The notes: a model not told the origin generated them from the sequence alone. DNA of 33,460 bases from Oscillospiraceae bacterium (GCA_022768245.1 JALEMR010000019.1:1-33460), one strand, 5' to 3'. Shown: positions 22,776-31,192, counted from the first letter of the stretch. A program made the numbers and translations.

Positions 22776-24305
22776 ATGGCAATGAGAGGTATACAGAATA
22801 CCGTCACCAATATCCGCCGTCAGGTGTTTACCGAGGTGGCGCGCCTTGCTTACGAGGAGGGTGACTATAAGCAGCGCATGGAGATGATACCCTACAAGAT
22901 ATGCCCCGGCGAGGTGGCTACATACCGGGATTCTATCTTCCTTGAAAGAGCTATCGTCGAGGAGCGTCTGCGCCTTGCAATGGGACTTCCGCTGCGTTCT
23001 GCCGCTGACCATGCCCCCTGCTACACGGGCATCGAGGAAAGCGCTATCGCCGAGAAATATTATGACCCGCCCCTTGTAAATGTTATCAGCTTCGCCTGCA
23101 ATGCCTGTCCTACGGAGCATTTCCATGTGACCGAGCTTTGTCAGGGCTGCCTTGCCAATCCCTGCAAGGAGGTCTGCCCCAAGGGAGCTATCTCCATCGT
23201 GCACGGAAAGTCGGTCATCGACGAGTCTAAGTGCATCAAGTGCGGGCGATGCAGGGAGGTCTGCCCCTACGGCGCTATCGTCAAGGTAGAGCGTCCCTGT
23301 GCAAAGGCGTGCGGAATGGACGCTATCGGCAGCGACGAGCACGGCAGAGCAAAGATTGATTACGATAAGTGCGTTTCCTGCGGGATGTGCCTTGTGAACT
23401 GTCCCTTCGGAGCAATTGCGGACAAGGGTCAGATATTCCAGCTTATCCACGCAATGAAGACGGGGAAGAGAGTTATCGCCATTGTTGCGCCCGCATTTGT
23501 GGGACAGTTCGGCCCCAAGCTCACCCCCGAGAAGCTCACATTGGCAATGAAGCAGCTGGGCTTTTCCGAGGTGGCGGAGGTGGCAGTGGGCGCTGACCTG
23601 TGCACCATAGAGGAAGCAAAGGACTTCCTCCGCGAGGTACCCGAGCATCAGCCGTTCATGGCAACGTCCTGCTGTCCTTCGTGGGCGATGATGGCGAAGA
23701 AGCTGTTCCCCGAGCTGGCACCCTACATATCCATGGCGCTGACGCCCATGGTGCTCACCGCAAGATTACAGAAGAAGGAAAACCCCGACGCGATGATAGC
23801 GTTCATCGGACCCTGTGCCGCTAAGAAGCTGGAAGCAAGCCGCCGTTCTATCCGCAGCGACGTGGATTTCGTGCTGACCTTCGAGGAGCTTATGGGAATG
23901 TTCGACGCAAAGGGCGTGGACATCAACAATATCCCCGACGAGTGCGCCGTTCCTCTGAACGAGGGCACCGCCGCAGGACGTTCCTTCGCAGTCAGCGGAG
24001 GAGTTGCAAACTCCGTAGTGGACGTGATAAAGCAGATGGACCCCGAAAGGGAGGTCAAGGTAGTCTCCGCACAGGGTCTGCAGGACTGCAAGAAGCTTTT
24101 ACAGATGGCAAAGGCGGGCAAATACGACGGCTATCTGCTGGAGGGCATGGGCTGTCCGGGCGGCTGCGTAGCGGGTGCGGGAACGCTCCAGCCCGTGAAC
24201 AAATCCACAGCGCTCGTGAACAAGTACACCAAGGAAGCGGACAAGAAGCACGCCTCCGATTCGGAGTATGAGATAACTCTCAGCTTCATCTCCGAGCACA
24301 AGTGA
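22776..24305 (+). CDS. [FeFe] hydrogenase, monomeric, group-B-like
   Basis: A 509-aa cytoplasmic iron-only hydrogenase. The N-terminal half carries ferredoxin-type clusters: CNAC...CQGCLANPCKEVC (108-134), CIKCGRCREVC (153-163) and CVSCGMCLVNC (199-209). The H-cluster domain has L1 TSCCPSW (C299, C300), L2 FIGPCAAKKLE (C347) and L3 EGMGCPGGCVAGAG (C460, C464). Known bifurcating or ferredoxin enzymes of group A usually have MPC in L2 and EVMACPGGC in L3; GPC and EGMGCPGGC point to group B. The ATG at 22776 follows AGAGGAG; an earlier ATG at 22746 lacks a site. No maturation genes (hydE/F/G) or NADH-subunit genes are in the window, so ferredoxin is the likely partner. Rex control is suggested by the upstream site. 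Confidence 0.93.
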   Translation: MAMRGIQNTVTNIRRQVFTEVARLAYEEGDYKQRMEMIPYKICPGEVATYRDSIFLERAIVEERLRLAMGLPLRSAADHAPCYTGIEESAIAEKYYDPPLVNVISFACNACPTEHFHVTELCQGCLANPCKEVCPKGAISIVHGKSVIDESKCIKCGRCREVCPYGAIVKVERPCAKACGMDAIGSDEHGRAKIDYDKCVSCGMCLVNCPFGAIADKGQIFQLIHAMKTGKRVIAIVAPAFVGQFGPKLTPEKLTLAMKQLGFSEVAEVAVGADLCTIEEAKDFLREVPEHQPFMATSCCPSWAMMAKKLFPELAPYISMALTPMVLTARLQKKENPDAMIAFIGPCAAKKLEASRRSIRSDVDFVLTFEELMGMFDAKGVDINNIPDECAVPLNEGTAAGRSFAVSGGVANSVVDVIKQMDPEREVKVVSAQGLQDCKKLLQMAKAGKYDGYLLEGMGCPGGCVAGAGTLQPVNKSTALVNKYTKEADKKHASDSEYEITLSFISEHK

Positions 24306-24330
24306 TACGTTTCCGTTAACAGATGATAAT

Positions 24331-24368
24331 GAACTGCATTCCGGATACTTGCGGAGTGCAGTTTTTTT
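24331..24368 (+). terminator. Terminator of the [FeFe] hydrogenase gene
   Basis: AACTGCA-T-TCCG pairs with CGGA-G-TGCAGTT and is followed by a T7 run. Confidence 0.9.
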
Positions 24369-24559
24369 GCCAAAGATTCCTATTATTAATGATTCGGCAA
24401 CATAATATCGCTTAATCCGCAACAATTCAGTGATATAATAAATGTGATATAGCTTCGGGTAATGCGGGCAGGATATGAAAAGCTGTGCTCGCTGGTCTGT
24501 ATTTTTATGCGGACAGGTCTCTGCGGCTGTATAAATATTCTAACAGAGGGGTCATCAAC

Positions 24560-25831
24560 ATGAGATCTAAAAAAATTCTCAGCACTATCATAGCATTTAC
24601 ACTTGCTTTCGGTACCTTTGCAGCAATGCCCGAGATATCGGACGGCGCAGTAAACACCGCTATCGAGGCTTCGGCGGCGGAGTATTACAAGACGGTAAAC
24701 GGATTTGTACTCAATAAGGACAGCGAAGGCGACATATTTGTAAGCGATTACACAGGCAAAGGCGGAAGCATTACTATACCTAAGGAAGCTTCCTACATAG
24801 GTTCGGAAGCTTTCAAGAAAAACAGGACCATCACATCCGTAAAGTTCCCTTCGGGCACCACCAAGTACGGTATCGGAAATGAAGCCTTTGCATGGTGTAC
24901 CAACCTCAGAACGGTCACTATCGAGGGCAATGTGGGTTCGGGCGATATCAACGGCATCAACGGCGGTGCATTTAAGGGCTGCCATTCGTTAAGCACGGTG
25001 ACCTTCAGCAAAACCGACGCATATGTTTCTTATATCGGTGAAAATGCATTCTTTTCCTGCTATAATCTGCAGAAGATCAACATCCCTACCAACACAGCAA
25101 AGATCTGTGAATGCGCTTTCGAGAACTGCATGAAGCTCAAGAGCGTAACTATTCCCGAAAAAACAAAGATCGAAGGCAGCTATACCTTCGGATATATGTA
25201 CGGCGCAGCTACGGCAGATGATTATTACGATTATGCATACAATAATGCAAGCAAGAAGCTGTCCGACGTAAAGGCTACCGGCACAAAGGCTGTTTACTGG
25301 GAATTGTCTGCGGAGACCGATACGGAGGCAGATAAGCTGGCAAAGACTGTTTTCGGTTCCTCTAAGGATGTTGTTTCCTACGGCTATTACGATGATGACG
25401 GTTATTGGGTCTCTTATGAATATTCATATTGTGTACCTGTTAAGCAGTGCGCTATAGTATTGAATGTAACTGAAGGCTCCTCCGCTCTAAGCTGGGCTAA
25501 GAAGAATGGCATCAAATACAGCATTGTCTCCAAGACCGCGGCAGGCGGAATGCTTGATGCTCCCGCAAATCTCGACGCGACCAAGACCAAGAATTCCGTT
25601 ACCCTTGTATGGGACGATGTAACGGGTGCCGACGCATACCGTGTATACGTATATGACAAGAAGACAGGCAAGTACAAAAAGTATAAGGACGTGACCTCCT
25701 CCAAGTGCAAGGTAACAGGTCTTTCCGCAAATACTACATATAAGTTCAAGGTAGTTGCTCTCAAAAAGAGCAGCGGCAAATATACCGAGGGCGAGTATTC
25801 TACTATCTCTGTAACTACCAAAAAGAGCTGA
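24560..25831 (+). CDS. Secreted BspA-type LRR protein with C-terminal fibronectin III domain
   Basis: A 423-aa exported protein. The signal peptide is residues 1-40, with probable cleavage at ASA-AEYY. Residues about 45-210 are LRR_5 (BspA/TpLRR) repeats: SYIGSEAFKKNRTITSVKFP, GIGNEAFAWCTNLRTVTI, GGAFKGCHSLSTVTF, IGENAFFSCYNLQKINIP, ICECAFENCMKLKSVTIP. A Tyr-rich stretch (DDYYDYAYN; YGYYDDDGYWVSYEYSY) follows, then a Fn3 domain at about 335-423 (APANLDATKTKNSVTLVWDDVTGADAYRVYVYD). No sortase motif or dockerin. AGAGGGG lies before the ATG. A TATAAT occurs at 24434 but without a good -35. Surface binding is inference. Confidence 0.9.
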   Translation: MRSKKILSTIIAFTLAFGTFAAMPEISDGAVNTAIEASAAEYYKTVNGFVLNKDSEGDIFVSDYTGKGGSITIPKEASYIGSEAFKKNRTITSVKFPSGTTKYGIGNEAFAWCTNLRTVTIEGNVGSGDINGINGGAFKGCHSLSTVTFSKTDAYVSYIGENAFFSCYNLQKINIPTNTAKICECAFENCMKLKSVTIPEKTKIEGSYTFGYMYGAATADDYYDYAYNNASKKLSDVKATGTKAVYWELSAETDTEADKLAKTVFGSSKDVVSYGYYDDDGYWVSYEYSYCVPVKQCAIVLNVTEGSSALSWAKKNGIKYSIVSKTAAGGMLDAPANLDATKTKNSVTLVWDDVTGADAYRVYVYDKKTGKYKKYKDVTSSKCKVTGLSANTTYKFKVVALKKSSGKYTEGEYSTISVTTKKS

Positions 25832-25852
25832 TCTTTCTAAAACGAAATAATC

Positions 25853-25898
25853 AAACAGTGACGGATACGGATAATCCCGCAGCCGTCACTGTTTTTTT
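25853..25898 (+). terminator. Terminator of the BspA/Fn3 gene
   Basis: AAACAGTGACGG pairs with CCGTCACTGTTT around an 18-nt loop and is followed by T-rich sequence (T7 overall). Confidence 0.9.
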
Positions 25899-25904
25899 GT
25901 ATTC

Positions 25905-25933
25905 TTGACAAATCGGGAAAATAAGGGTATAAT
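25905..25933 (+). promoter_or_regulatory. Consensus sigma-A promoter of the thioesterase gene
   Basis: TTGACA (25905-25910), 17-nt spacer, TATAAT (25928-25933), beginning only 7 nt after the preceding terminator. Confidence 0.92.
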
Positions 25934-25967
25934 AACGGTATAAAATAAGCGAAAAGGAAGCATAGCT

Positions 25968-26408
25968 ATGACAATAACTCCGTATAAATTCAAGGCAAGA
26001 TACTACGAAACAGATAAAATGGGCATAGTCCACCATTCCAACTATATACGCTGGTTCGAGGAAGCGCGGGTCCACTGCATCACCGAAGCGGGAATGTCCT
26101 TTGCCGAGATAGAGGGCAGGGGGATATTAAACCCCGTGCTTTCATGCAGTGCCGAGTATAAGCTGGCGTTCCGCTTTGACGATACGGTCATCGTCAATAC
26201 GAAGATAACGTCCTTTAACGGCGTAAAGCTGGAGATAGCCTACACCGTCACCGACGAAAGCGGCACAGTCCATGCCACGGGCACATCTGCCCACTGCTTC
26301 ACCGATATGAACATGCGCCCCATACGCTTACAGAAAAAGGCTCCCGATGTTTATCGGCTCTATCTTGACATGAAGGAAGCCTTGGATAATATAGTGAAGA
26401 GTGAGTAG
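25968..26408 (+). CDS. YbgC/FadM-type acyl-CoA thioesterase (hot-dog fold)
   Basis: A 146-aa hot-dog-fold 4-hydroxybenzoyl-CoA-thioesterase-like enzyme, predicted to hydrolyse acyl-CoA thioesters in the cytoplasm. The active-site motif RYYETDKMGIVHHSNYIRWFEEAR (residues 10-33) contains the family's catalytic Asp15, and the rest of the fold (VIVNTKITSFNGVKLEIAYTV, GTSAHCFTDMNMRPIRL) is intact. The ATG follows AAAAGGAAGC. It is a single-gene transcript. The last codons (VKSE and the stop) lie inside the left arm of the heptamer repeat at 26393, so the repeat forms the gene's end. Confidence 0.92.
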   Translation: MTITPYKFKARYYETDKMGIVHHSNYIRWFEEARVHCITEAGMSFAEIEGRGILNPVLSCSAEYKLAFRFDDTVIVNTKITSFNGVKLEIAYTVTDESGTVHATGTSAHCFTDMNMRPIRLQKKAPDVYRLYLDMKEALDNIVKSE

Positions 26409-26460
26409 TGGATAGAGAATAGCGAATAGCGAATAGTTTTTAGTATAATTACTCTTCACT
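26393..26460. repeat. Heptamer-type repeat at the thioesterase 3' end
   Basis: Outer arms AGTGAAGAGT (26393-26402) and ACTCTTCACT (26451-26460) are exact inverted copies. Between them are 7-nt units, GAATAGC twice and near-copies (GGATAGA, GAATAGT). It has the same period and AGC-type core as the repeats at 5155 and 28112, but here it spans a stop codon and does not sit in a leader. Confidence 0.75.
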
Positions 26461-26468
26461 GATAACAA

Positions 26469-26510
26469 ATAAGCCCGAAAGCGGTCCATTCAGACTGCTT
26501 TCGGGCTTAT
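26469..26510. terminator. Convergent terminator between thioesterase and MATE genes
   Basis: ATAAGCCCGAAAGC (26469-26482) and GCTTTCGGGCTTAT (26497-26510) are perfect 14-bp arms. The flanks are only moderately T-rich, so efficiency is uncertain in both directions. Confidence 0.72.
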
Positions 26511-26514
26511 ACTT

Positions 26515-27900
26515 TTATTCCTGAACGCTTAAATTTTCTGCGGCGGGCATCGTCCGGTTTTCATTGTTCTTTTTATACAGTTTCCTCCTGCAAAGGAAGT
26601 AAGCCGGGATAAGGAACAGGTCCGCCAGCACCCAAGCCGCGGGAGAGGCAAAGCATACCGCATTGAATCCCCAGAAGCCCGCAAGATATGCAACGAGACA
26701 TCTTGCTATCATTTCGAAAACTCCCGCAACAGTTGCGATAGGCGAGAAGCCCATGCCCTGTATCATGAAACGCACGATATTCACAAGTGACAGCGGGAAA
26801 TAGAACGCTCCCTGTGCAATGAGGAACTGCCGCACATATGGCGTGAGCACCATGCTTTCCTCGTCGAGGAATATCTTCGACATGGGACGGCTGAACAGCA
26901 GTATCGCCGCAAATGCGATGACTGCATAGACAAGTCCCAGCAGCACGCAGGACTTAAGTCCCTCGTTAAGTCGGTCAAGCTTTTTCGCTCCCACGTTCTG
27001 ACCGCCGTAGGTGGCCATGGTGGAGCCCATTGCGTCAAAGGGACATACAAGGAACATGGACAGCTTCGAGCCCGCAGTAACCGCGGTGACGTAGGCTGTG
27101 CCGAGGGTATTCACTGCCGTCTGGAGAACTATGGAGCCGATAGCCGTAATGGAATATTGCAGTCCCATAGGAAGTCCCATTCCGCAGAGCCTGCCGAAAT
27201 GCCTGGGAGCTGCCTTTGAATCGCCCTTAGTCTGTGTTTTGAGCACCTCGGGGAAGCCGCGGAGCACCCGCACAAGGCAGCCCACACCCGAGATAAGCTG
27301 TGCGGTGACGGTAGCCGCAGCCGCGCCGAGAACGCCCATATGAAGCACAACGATGCAGAAAAGGTCCAGCAGGATATTGATAAGCGAAGCGATTATCAGC
27401 CATGTTACGGGAGTTTTGCTGTCGCCCAGGGAGCGGAGTATCGCCGCACACATATTGTACAGGAAGAAGGTGGGTATGCCCGCAAAAATGGTGAATATGT
27501 AGGTATATGCGCCGTCGAAGACCTCGGGCTGAGTGTTCATGGCAGTGAGGATATCCCTGCAAAAGAAGGTAGTCGCCGCAGTGATGACTACTCCGAAGAA
27601 AACGCACAGCCACATGGAGCCGTTCACATATTTGCGCAGCTCGGGATAATCCCTTGCGCCGAACTGCTGAGCTATTGGGATAGCGAAGCCGTTGCATATC
27701 CCCGAGCAGAAGCCGATAACGAGGAAATTCACCGAGCCTGTGCAGCCCACGGCGGCAAGGGCGTTTCCGCCGAGAAAATGTCCGACTATGGCAGTATCCG
27801 CCATATTATAGAACTGCTGGAACAGAAATCCCAGCAGGATAGGTATCCCGAACTGTAAAATAAGCTTCAGAGGCTTTCCGTAGGTGAGATCTCTGGTCAT
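26515..27900 (-). CDS. MATE-family efflux transporter
   Basis: A 461-aa integral membrane protein of the MATE (MatE/NorM-DinF) family, which exports drugs or metabolites against Na+ or H+. Typical N-terminal signature: GKPLKLILQFGIPILLGFLFQQFYNMADTAIVGHFLG, followed by NALAAVGCTGSVNFLVIGF. The sequence supports about 12 membrane helices with the second half repeating the first (GLPMGLQYSITAIGSIVLQTAVNTLGTAYVTAVTAGSKL). Length is normal. The ATG follows CGGAGGA. The promoter lies at 27942-27970. Substrate cannot be told. Confidence 0.93.
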   Translation of the reverse strand: MTRDLTYGKPLKLILQFGIPILLGFLFQQFYNMADTAIVGHFLGGNALAAVGCTGSVNFLVIGFCSGICNGFAIPIAQQFGARDYPELRKYVNGSMWLCVFFGVVITAATTFFCRDILTAMNTQPEVFDGAYTYIFTIFAGIPTFFLYNMCAAILRSLGDSKTPVTWLIIASLINILLDLFCIVVLHMGVLGAAAATVTAQLISGVGCLVRVLRGFPEVLKTQTKGDSKAAPRHFGRLCGMGLPMGLQYSITAIGSIVLQTAVNTLGTAYVTAVTAGSKLSMFLVCPFDAMGSTMATYGGQNVGAKKLDRLNEGLKSCVLLGLVYAVIAFAAILLFSRPMSKIFLDEESMVLTPYVRQFLIAQGAFYFPLSLVNIVRFMIQGMGFSPIATVAGVFEMIARCLVAYLAGFWGFNAVCFASPAAWVLADLFLIPAYFLCRRKLYKKNNENRTMPAAENLSVQE

Positions 27901-27941
27901 AGCATTATTCCTCCGATAATATTATATTCGTACAAGTGCAT

Positions 27942-27970
27942 ATTATATATTCATCGAAGAAATAAAGCAA
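27942..27970 (-). promoter_or_regulatory. Promoter of the MATE gene
   Basis: Minus strand TTGCTT (27965-27970), 17-nt spacer, TATAAT (27942-27947). With the next promoter and repeat it accounts for the 328-bp divergent gap 27901-28228; the AT-rich stretch 27971-28083 shows nothing else. Confidence 0.68.
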
Positions 27971-28083
27971 TAGCTTTTTTGAGGATAATATTTGAACAAT
28001 TTATTTTCATACAGATAGACAAATTGAGCGAAAAATTAACGAAAAAACTATATCAAATTATTATGGTGTAACCGATTTTTAAT

Positions 28084-28112
28084 TTGCCAAATCCTCTGAA
28101 TTATGGTATAAT
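28084..28112 (+). promoter_or_regulatory. Promoter of the DUF4317 gene
   Basis: TTGCCA (28084-28089), 17-nt spacer, TATAAT (28107-28112) with TGG before it. The last base of the -10 is also the first base of the heptamer repeat. Confidence 0.78.
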
Positions 28113-28208
28113 AGCAATTAGCGATTAGTGATTAGCAATTAGTGATCAACAATTTGCTGTTAGCTATCACCATTGGCTTATGGCTAATAGCTAATGGCTA
28201 TTAGCTAT
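28112..28208. repeat. Heptamer repeat filling the DUF4317 leader
   Basis: About fourteen 7-nt units (AGCAATT, AGCGATT, AGTGATT ... then GCTAATA, GCTAATG, GCTATTA). The left half is the forward type and the right half its complement, so the transcript can fold into a long imperfect hairpin. It runs from the -10 box to 4 bp before the AAAGGAG ribosome site, the same layout as at coaBC. Confidence 0.85.
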
Positions 28209-28228
28209 TCAGAAAGGAGTACATATAT

Positions 28229-29383
28229 ATGAATAAGAAAGAAATTGCAGAAATAAAGAAAAATTTCAACGGCGACAGCGGATTATTTACACTTAACCGC
28301 GTAGTCATGGCGTACATAAATTCCGATACCGAGGTGAAATGCAGGGAGAACAAGCTGTTCGCTTCCGTTCCCGAGGAGGAGGCCGAGGTGGTCTATGAGA
28401 CTCTGAAAAAGGCGCTCAGCGGCAGTCGGGGGAAAAATCTCACCGAGTATGCATTCCCCAACGAGTCCTACGAGGAGGGCGGCGCTCAGAATATCTTCTA
28501 CAAGGCGATGAAGTCCAAGCTGGAGGACGAGGAAGCCGTTGACGCGGCTATCGACCGTATCCGAAAGAATTACCGCTGCGAGTCGGTGTACTGTATCATG
28601 ATGGCGCACTGCACCTACAGCGTTATGTCTAAGGATAAGAATGACGATATCACCGAGCTGGACGATAATGTGTACAATTTCATCATCACGGCGCTCTGTC
28701 CCATGAACACCAATACCGACGGACTTTTCTACAACGCCGACACGGATACTATCGAGAAAAAGGACAACACACAGCTTATAATCAGCCGCGCGCCTATCGA
28801 CGGATTCTTATACCCCGTTTTCAGCGACAGAGCGCCCGACGCAAATCATGTGCTGTACTATACGAAAACGCCCAAAAAGCCCAGTCTCACCATGATAGAG
28901 GACGTTCTCGACTGCAGCTTCACCATGACCGCCGACAGCGAAAAGGAGAAATTCCAGCAGGTGCTGGGCGAAGTGGCGGGGGACGAGCTGGACTATACCG
29001 TCATCACCCGCGTAAATGAGATAATCAAGGACGTAGTGGCGCAGAACACCTCCGAGACCGAGCCTACCATGATAGACGATACCCGTCTGCGCTCCATTCT
29101 GAGCGACGCGGGAGTCAGCAGCGAGCGCCTGGAGGGACTTTCCGCGGCGTATAACTCCGCAGTGGGCGAGGACAGCAAGGGCTTTACCGCCACAAATCTT
29201 GTGGAAAACAAAACGGTCGTATCCACCTCCGAAATAACTATCAATATCGGAAAGGACGCGACCGAAAAGCTCCGCACGGGAGTTATTCAGGGCAGAAAGT
29301 GTCTGATAATAGATCTGGACGACCCGTCCATAAAGGTCAACGGCTTTGACGCTTCCGTTGAGACTCCGCTGACGGTTCAGTAA
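28229..29383 (+). CDS. DUF4317 family protein
   Basis: A 384-aa soluble protein beginning MNKKEIAEIKKNFNGDSGLFTLNRV, the start typical of the Clostridia-specific DUF4317 family; the pattern continues with YCIMMAHCTYSVMSKDKNDD, FIITALCPMN and a C-terminal GRKCLIIDLDDPSIKVNG. The function of the family is not known to me. No signal peptide, membrane helix or catalytic motif is evident. The ATG is 9 nt after AAAGGAG. It is a single gene whose whole 5' UTR is a heptamer repeat; its stop codon is 4 nt from the stop of the convergent gene, with no hairpin terminator between. Confidence 0.88.
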   Translation: MNKKEIAEIKKNFNGDSGLFTLNRVVMAYINSDTEVKCRENKLFASVPEEEAEVVYETLKKALSGSRGKNLTEYAFPNESYEEGGAQNIFYKAMKSKLEDEEAVDAAIDRIRKNYRCESVYCIMMAHCTYSVMSKDKNDDITELDDNVYNFIITALCPMNTNTDGLFYNADTDTIEKKDNTQLIISRAPIDGFLYPVFSDRAPDANHVLYYTKTPKKPSLTMIEDVLDCSFTMTADSEKEKFQQVLGEVAGDELDYTVITRVNEIIKDVVAQNTSETEPTMIDDTRLRSILSDAGVSSERLEGLSAAYNSAVGEDSKGFTATNLVENKTVVSTSEITINIGKDATEKLRTGVIQGRKCLIIDLDDPSIKVNGFDASVETPLTVQ

Positions 29384-29387
29384 ATCA

Positions 29388-30017
29388 TCAATTGCTTATT
29401 GTAAATTTTTCACCGTTTTTGAAAATATTCCGTATCGGCTTGTCATAGTCGGAGCGGATATATTCGGCGCAGAGAGTGCCGCCGTACTCGTATATTATGA
29501 GAGTATAGGACGGGTCGGCGCTGTCGGTGTAGGTATCGGCGAAAACATAGTCCACATCAGCGGTCTCGTCGCGGAATATCGACACGCGGACCTCCTCTTC
29601 AACGGGGATACAGTCAAAGGGTGCGGACTCGATAAAGGCTTCCTCGTCGCCGATGCCGCTGTATCGTATATGCAGGCGGTCGCCGTCCACGCCGCTGCCC
29701 AGCTTTCCGTATGAGATAACGGCGTTTTCGGGCAGAGGGATATTCACCGTGCTTTCGAGAACCTGTGCCTCGGCGGCGGTGAATTCCGTTTTCGTCAGAT
29801 AGTAGGGCGTGAAGAAATTTATCGAAATAAAGTGATATCCCACATAACATACCGCAAAAATAAGCAGAGATAAAAACGTGTAAAGTCCGTTTCTGGGGTC
29901 CACGGGAGGACGGGGCTGTCCCTCGTCGTTCAGCTCGACCTCTTCCCCGGGCTTTTCGTTTTCTGTTATGTCCTCGGTGGTCTCCGTGTTTTCGGAGATG
30001 TTCTCATTATCGTTCAT
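29388..30017 (-). CDS. Single-pass membrane protein of unknown function
   Basis: A 209-aa protein. Residues 1-40 are very acidic and polar (NENISENTETTEDITENEK), then a Pro-rich stretch, one membrane helix at about 45-65 (GLYTFLSLLIFAVCYVGYHF), and an outside domain of ~140 residues rich in Tyr, Asp and Glu with beta character. The acidic N-terminus without a cleavable signal suggests it stays inside the cell. I do not recognise the family. The ATG follows AAAGGAG and the promoter is near consensus. Confidence 0.8.
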   Translation of the reverse strand: MNDNENISENTETTEDITENEKPGEEVELNDEGQPRPPVDPRNGLYTFLSLLIFAVCYVGYHFISINFFTPYYLTKTEFTAAEAQVLESTVNIPLPENAVISYGKLGSGVDGDRLHIRYSGIGDEEAFIESAPFDCIPVEEEVRVSIFRDETADVDYVFADTYTDSADPSYTLIIYEYGGTLCAEYIRSDYDKPIRNIFKNGEKFTISN

Positions 30018-30065
30018 GCCGAAGCTCCTTTCATTTGCTTTGCAGATTATGTGCTGTTATCTGTT

Positions 30066-30094
30066 ATTATACCACCGATGACGAAAAAGGTCAA
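30066..30094 (-). promoter_or_regulatory. Promoter of the single-pass membrane protein gene
   Basis: Minus strand TTGACC (30089-30094), 17-nt spacer, TATAAT (30066-30071) with TGG. Confidence 0.85.
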
Positions 30095-30129
30095 TAATTT
30101 TCGGGCGGATATATCGTGCAATTTATATA

Positions 30130-30158
30130 TAGAAATGCCGCCGAAACTGTGGTATAAT
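30130..30158 (+). promoter_or_regulatory. Promoter of dnaD-dnaI
   Basis: Weak -35 TAGAAA (30130-30135), 17-nt spacer, TATAAT (30153-30158) with TGG, which may make up for the weak -35. Confidence 0.65.
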
Positions 30159-30195
30159 ATATTTATAAATATAGAACAAAGGAAATGGATAAGTC

Positions 30196-31170
30196 ATGAA
30201 TTACAGGATAAACTGGGACGGCGGAGTTTTTGCCGTGCCCGACTGCGCTGCCGACAGCCTTAAGCTTGCTTCGGGAAAGGCTGTCAAGGTGCTGCTTTAC
30301 ATAATGAGATTCAAGTCGGAGGAGGGTATATGCGAGGCTCTCGGCATCACCGATGAGGACTTGGAGGACGCGCTGTCCTACTGGAAATCGGTGGGAGTAA
30401 TGTACTCCGAGGGCGGGCAGCCCGCTGTCCCCGCAAAGGAGAATGTCCCTGCTGCGGAAAAGGCTCCGCGGGCTCTTCCGAAGGCGGCAAAGGCGGTCAG
30501 CGCCGACGAGATAGCCGCGCGGATAGGCGAATCGGCGGAGATAAAGACTCTGCTTGAATCCATCGAGGGCTCGGTGGCGAGACCTCTCACCTTTGACGAT
30601 CAGCGCACCGTCATCTGGATATACGATCATCTGGGGCTTCCTCCCGAGGTCATACTCATGCTGGTGAATTACTGCGTGGGCATTGGCAGGGCGAACATGC
30701 ACTACATCGAGAAAACGGCGGTATCATGGGCGGACGAGGGCATCGACAGCAGTGCGGCTGCCGACGCGAAGATACTCGTTCTCCAGAGGAACAACACCCT
30801 TTCCGCAAAATGCGCGAACCGCATGAACCTGAACCGCAGGCTGACCGCAAGGGAAAATGAGTATGTGGCGAAATGGGCTGCTGCGGAGGCGGATATCGAG
30901 CTTATCATGAACGCCTATGAGCGCACCGTGGACGCGACGGGAAAGGTCTCCTTCCCGTATATGAACAAGATAATCGCGGAATGGATATCAAACGGCGTTA
31001 AGACGTCGGCGGAGGCGGACGAGTATTCCGCAAGGACAGCTCCCGCCCCGAAGAATACCCGAAAACCTTCGGGTCAGAACGGCTCCGCTTCGGAGGGAGA
31101 GCCTTCCTTCGACCTGGACCTTATCATGGAGCATGCGAAGAATACGCCCCTTATCGTACATAACAAGTAG
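30196..31170 (+). CDS. DnaD-domain primosome protein
   Basis: A 324-aa replication-initiation protein of the DnaD/DnaB group of Firmicutes. The N-terminal ~75 residues form a winged-helix-like part (LKLASGKAVKVLLYIMRFKSEEGICEALGITDEDLEDALSYWKSVGVM). After an Ala/Pro/Lys linker come two DnaD (DnaB_2) C-terminal-type domains at about 115-200 and 210-280. The second ends with FPYMNKIIAEWISNGVKT, which fits the YxxxIxxxW motif of that domain. The C-terminus is basic and flexible. The gene directly before a DnaI-like helicase loader supports a primosome role. AAAGGAAA lies upstream of the ATG. Confidence 0.9.
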   Translation: MNYRINWDGGVFAVPDCAADSLKLASGKAVKVLLYIMRFKSEEGICEALGITDEDLEDALSYWKSVGVMYSEGGQPAVPAKENVPAAEKAPRALPKAAKAVSADEIAARIGESAEIKTLLESIEGSVARPLTFDDQRTVIWIYDHLGLPPEVILMLVNYCVGIGRANMHYIEKTAVSWADEGIDSSAAADAKILVLQRNNTLSAKCANRMNLNRRLTARENEYVAKWAAAEADIELIMNAYERTVDATGKVSFPYMNKIIAEWISNGVKTSAEADEYSARTAPAPKNTRKPSGQNGSASEGEPSFDLDLIMEHAKNTPLIVHNK

Positions 31171-31192
31171 CTGCGGAGGAATGGATATCGAT

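Noticed and set aside
22677-23648. 323-codon minus-strand open frame opposite the hydrogenase
   Set aside because: It covers the hydrogenase promoter and Cys-rich N-terminus in reverse, with no family resemblance or start signals.
28112-28208. CRISPR array
   Set aside because: Units are 7 nt with no spacers, and the two halves are reverse complements.
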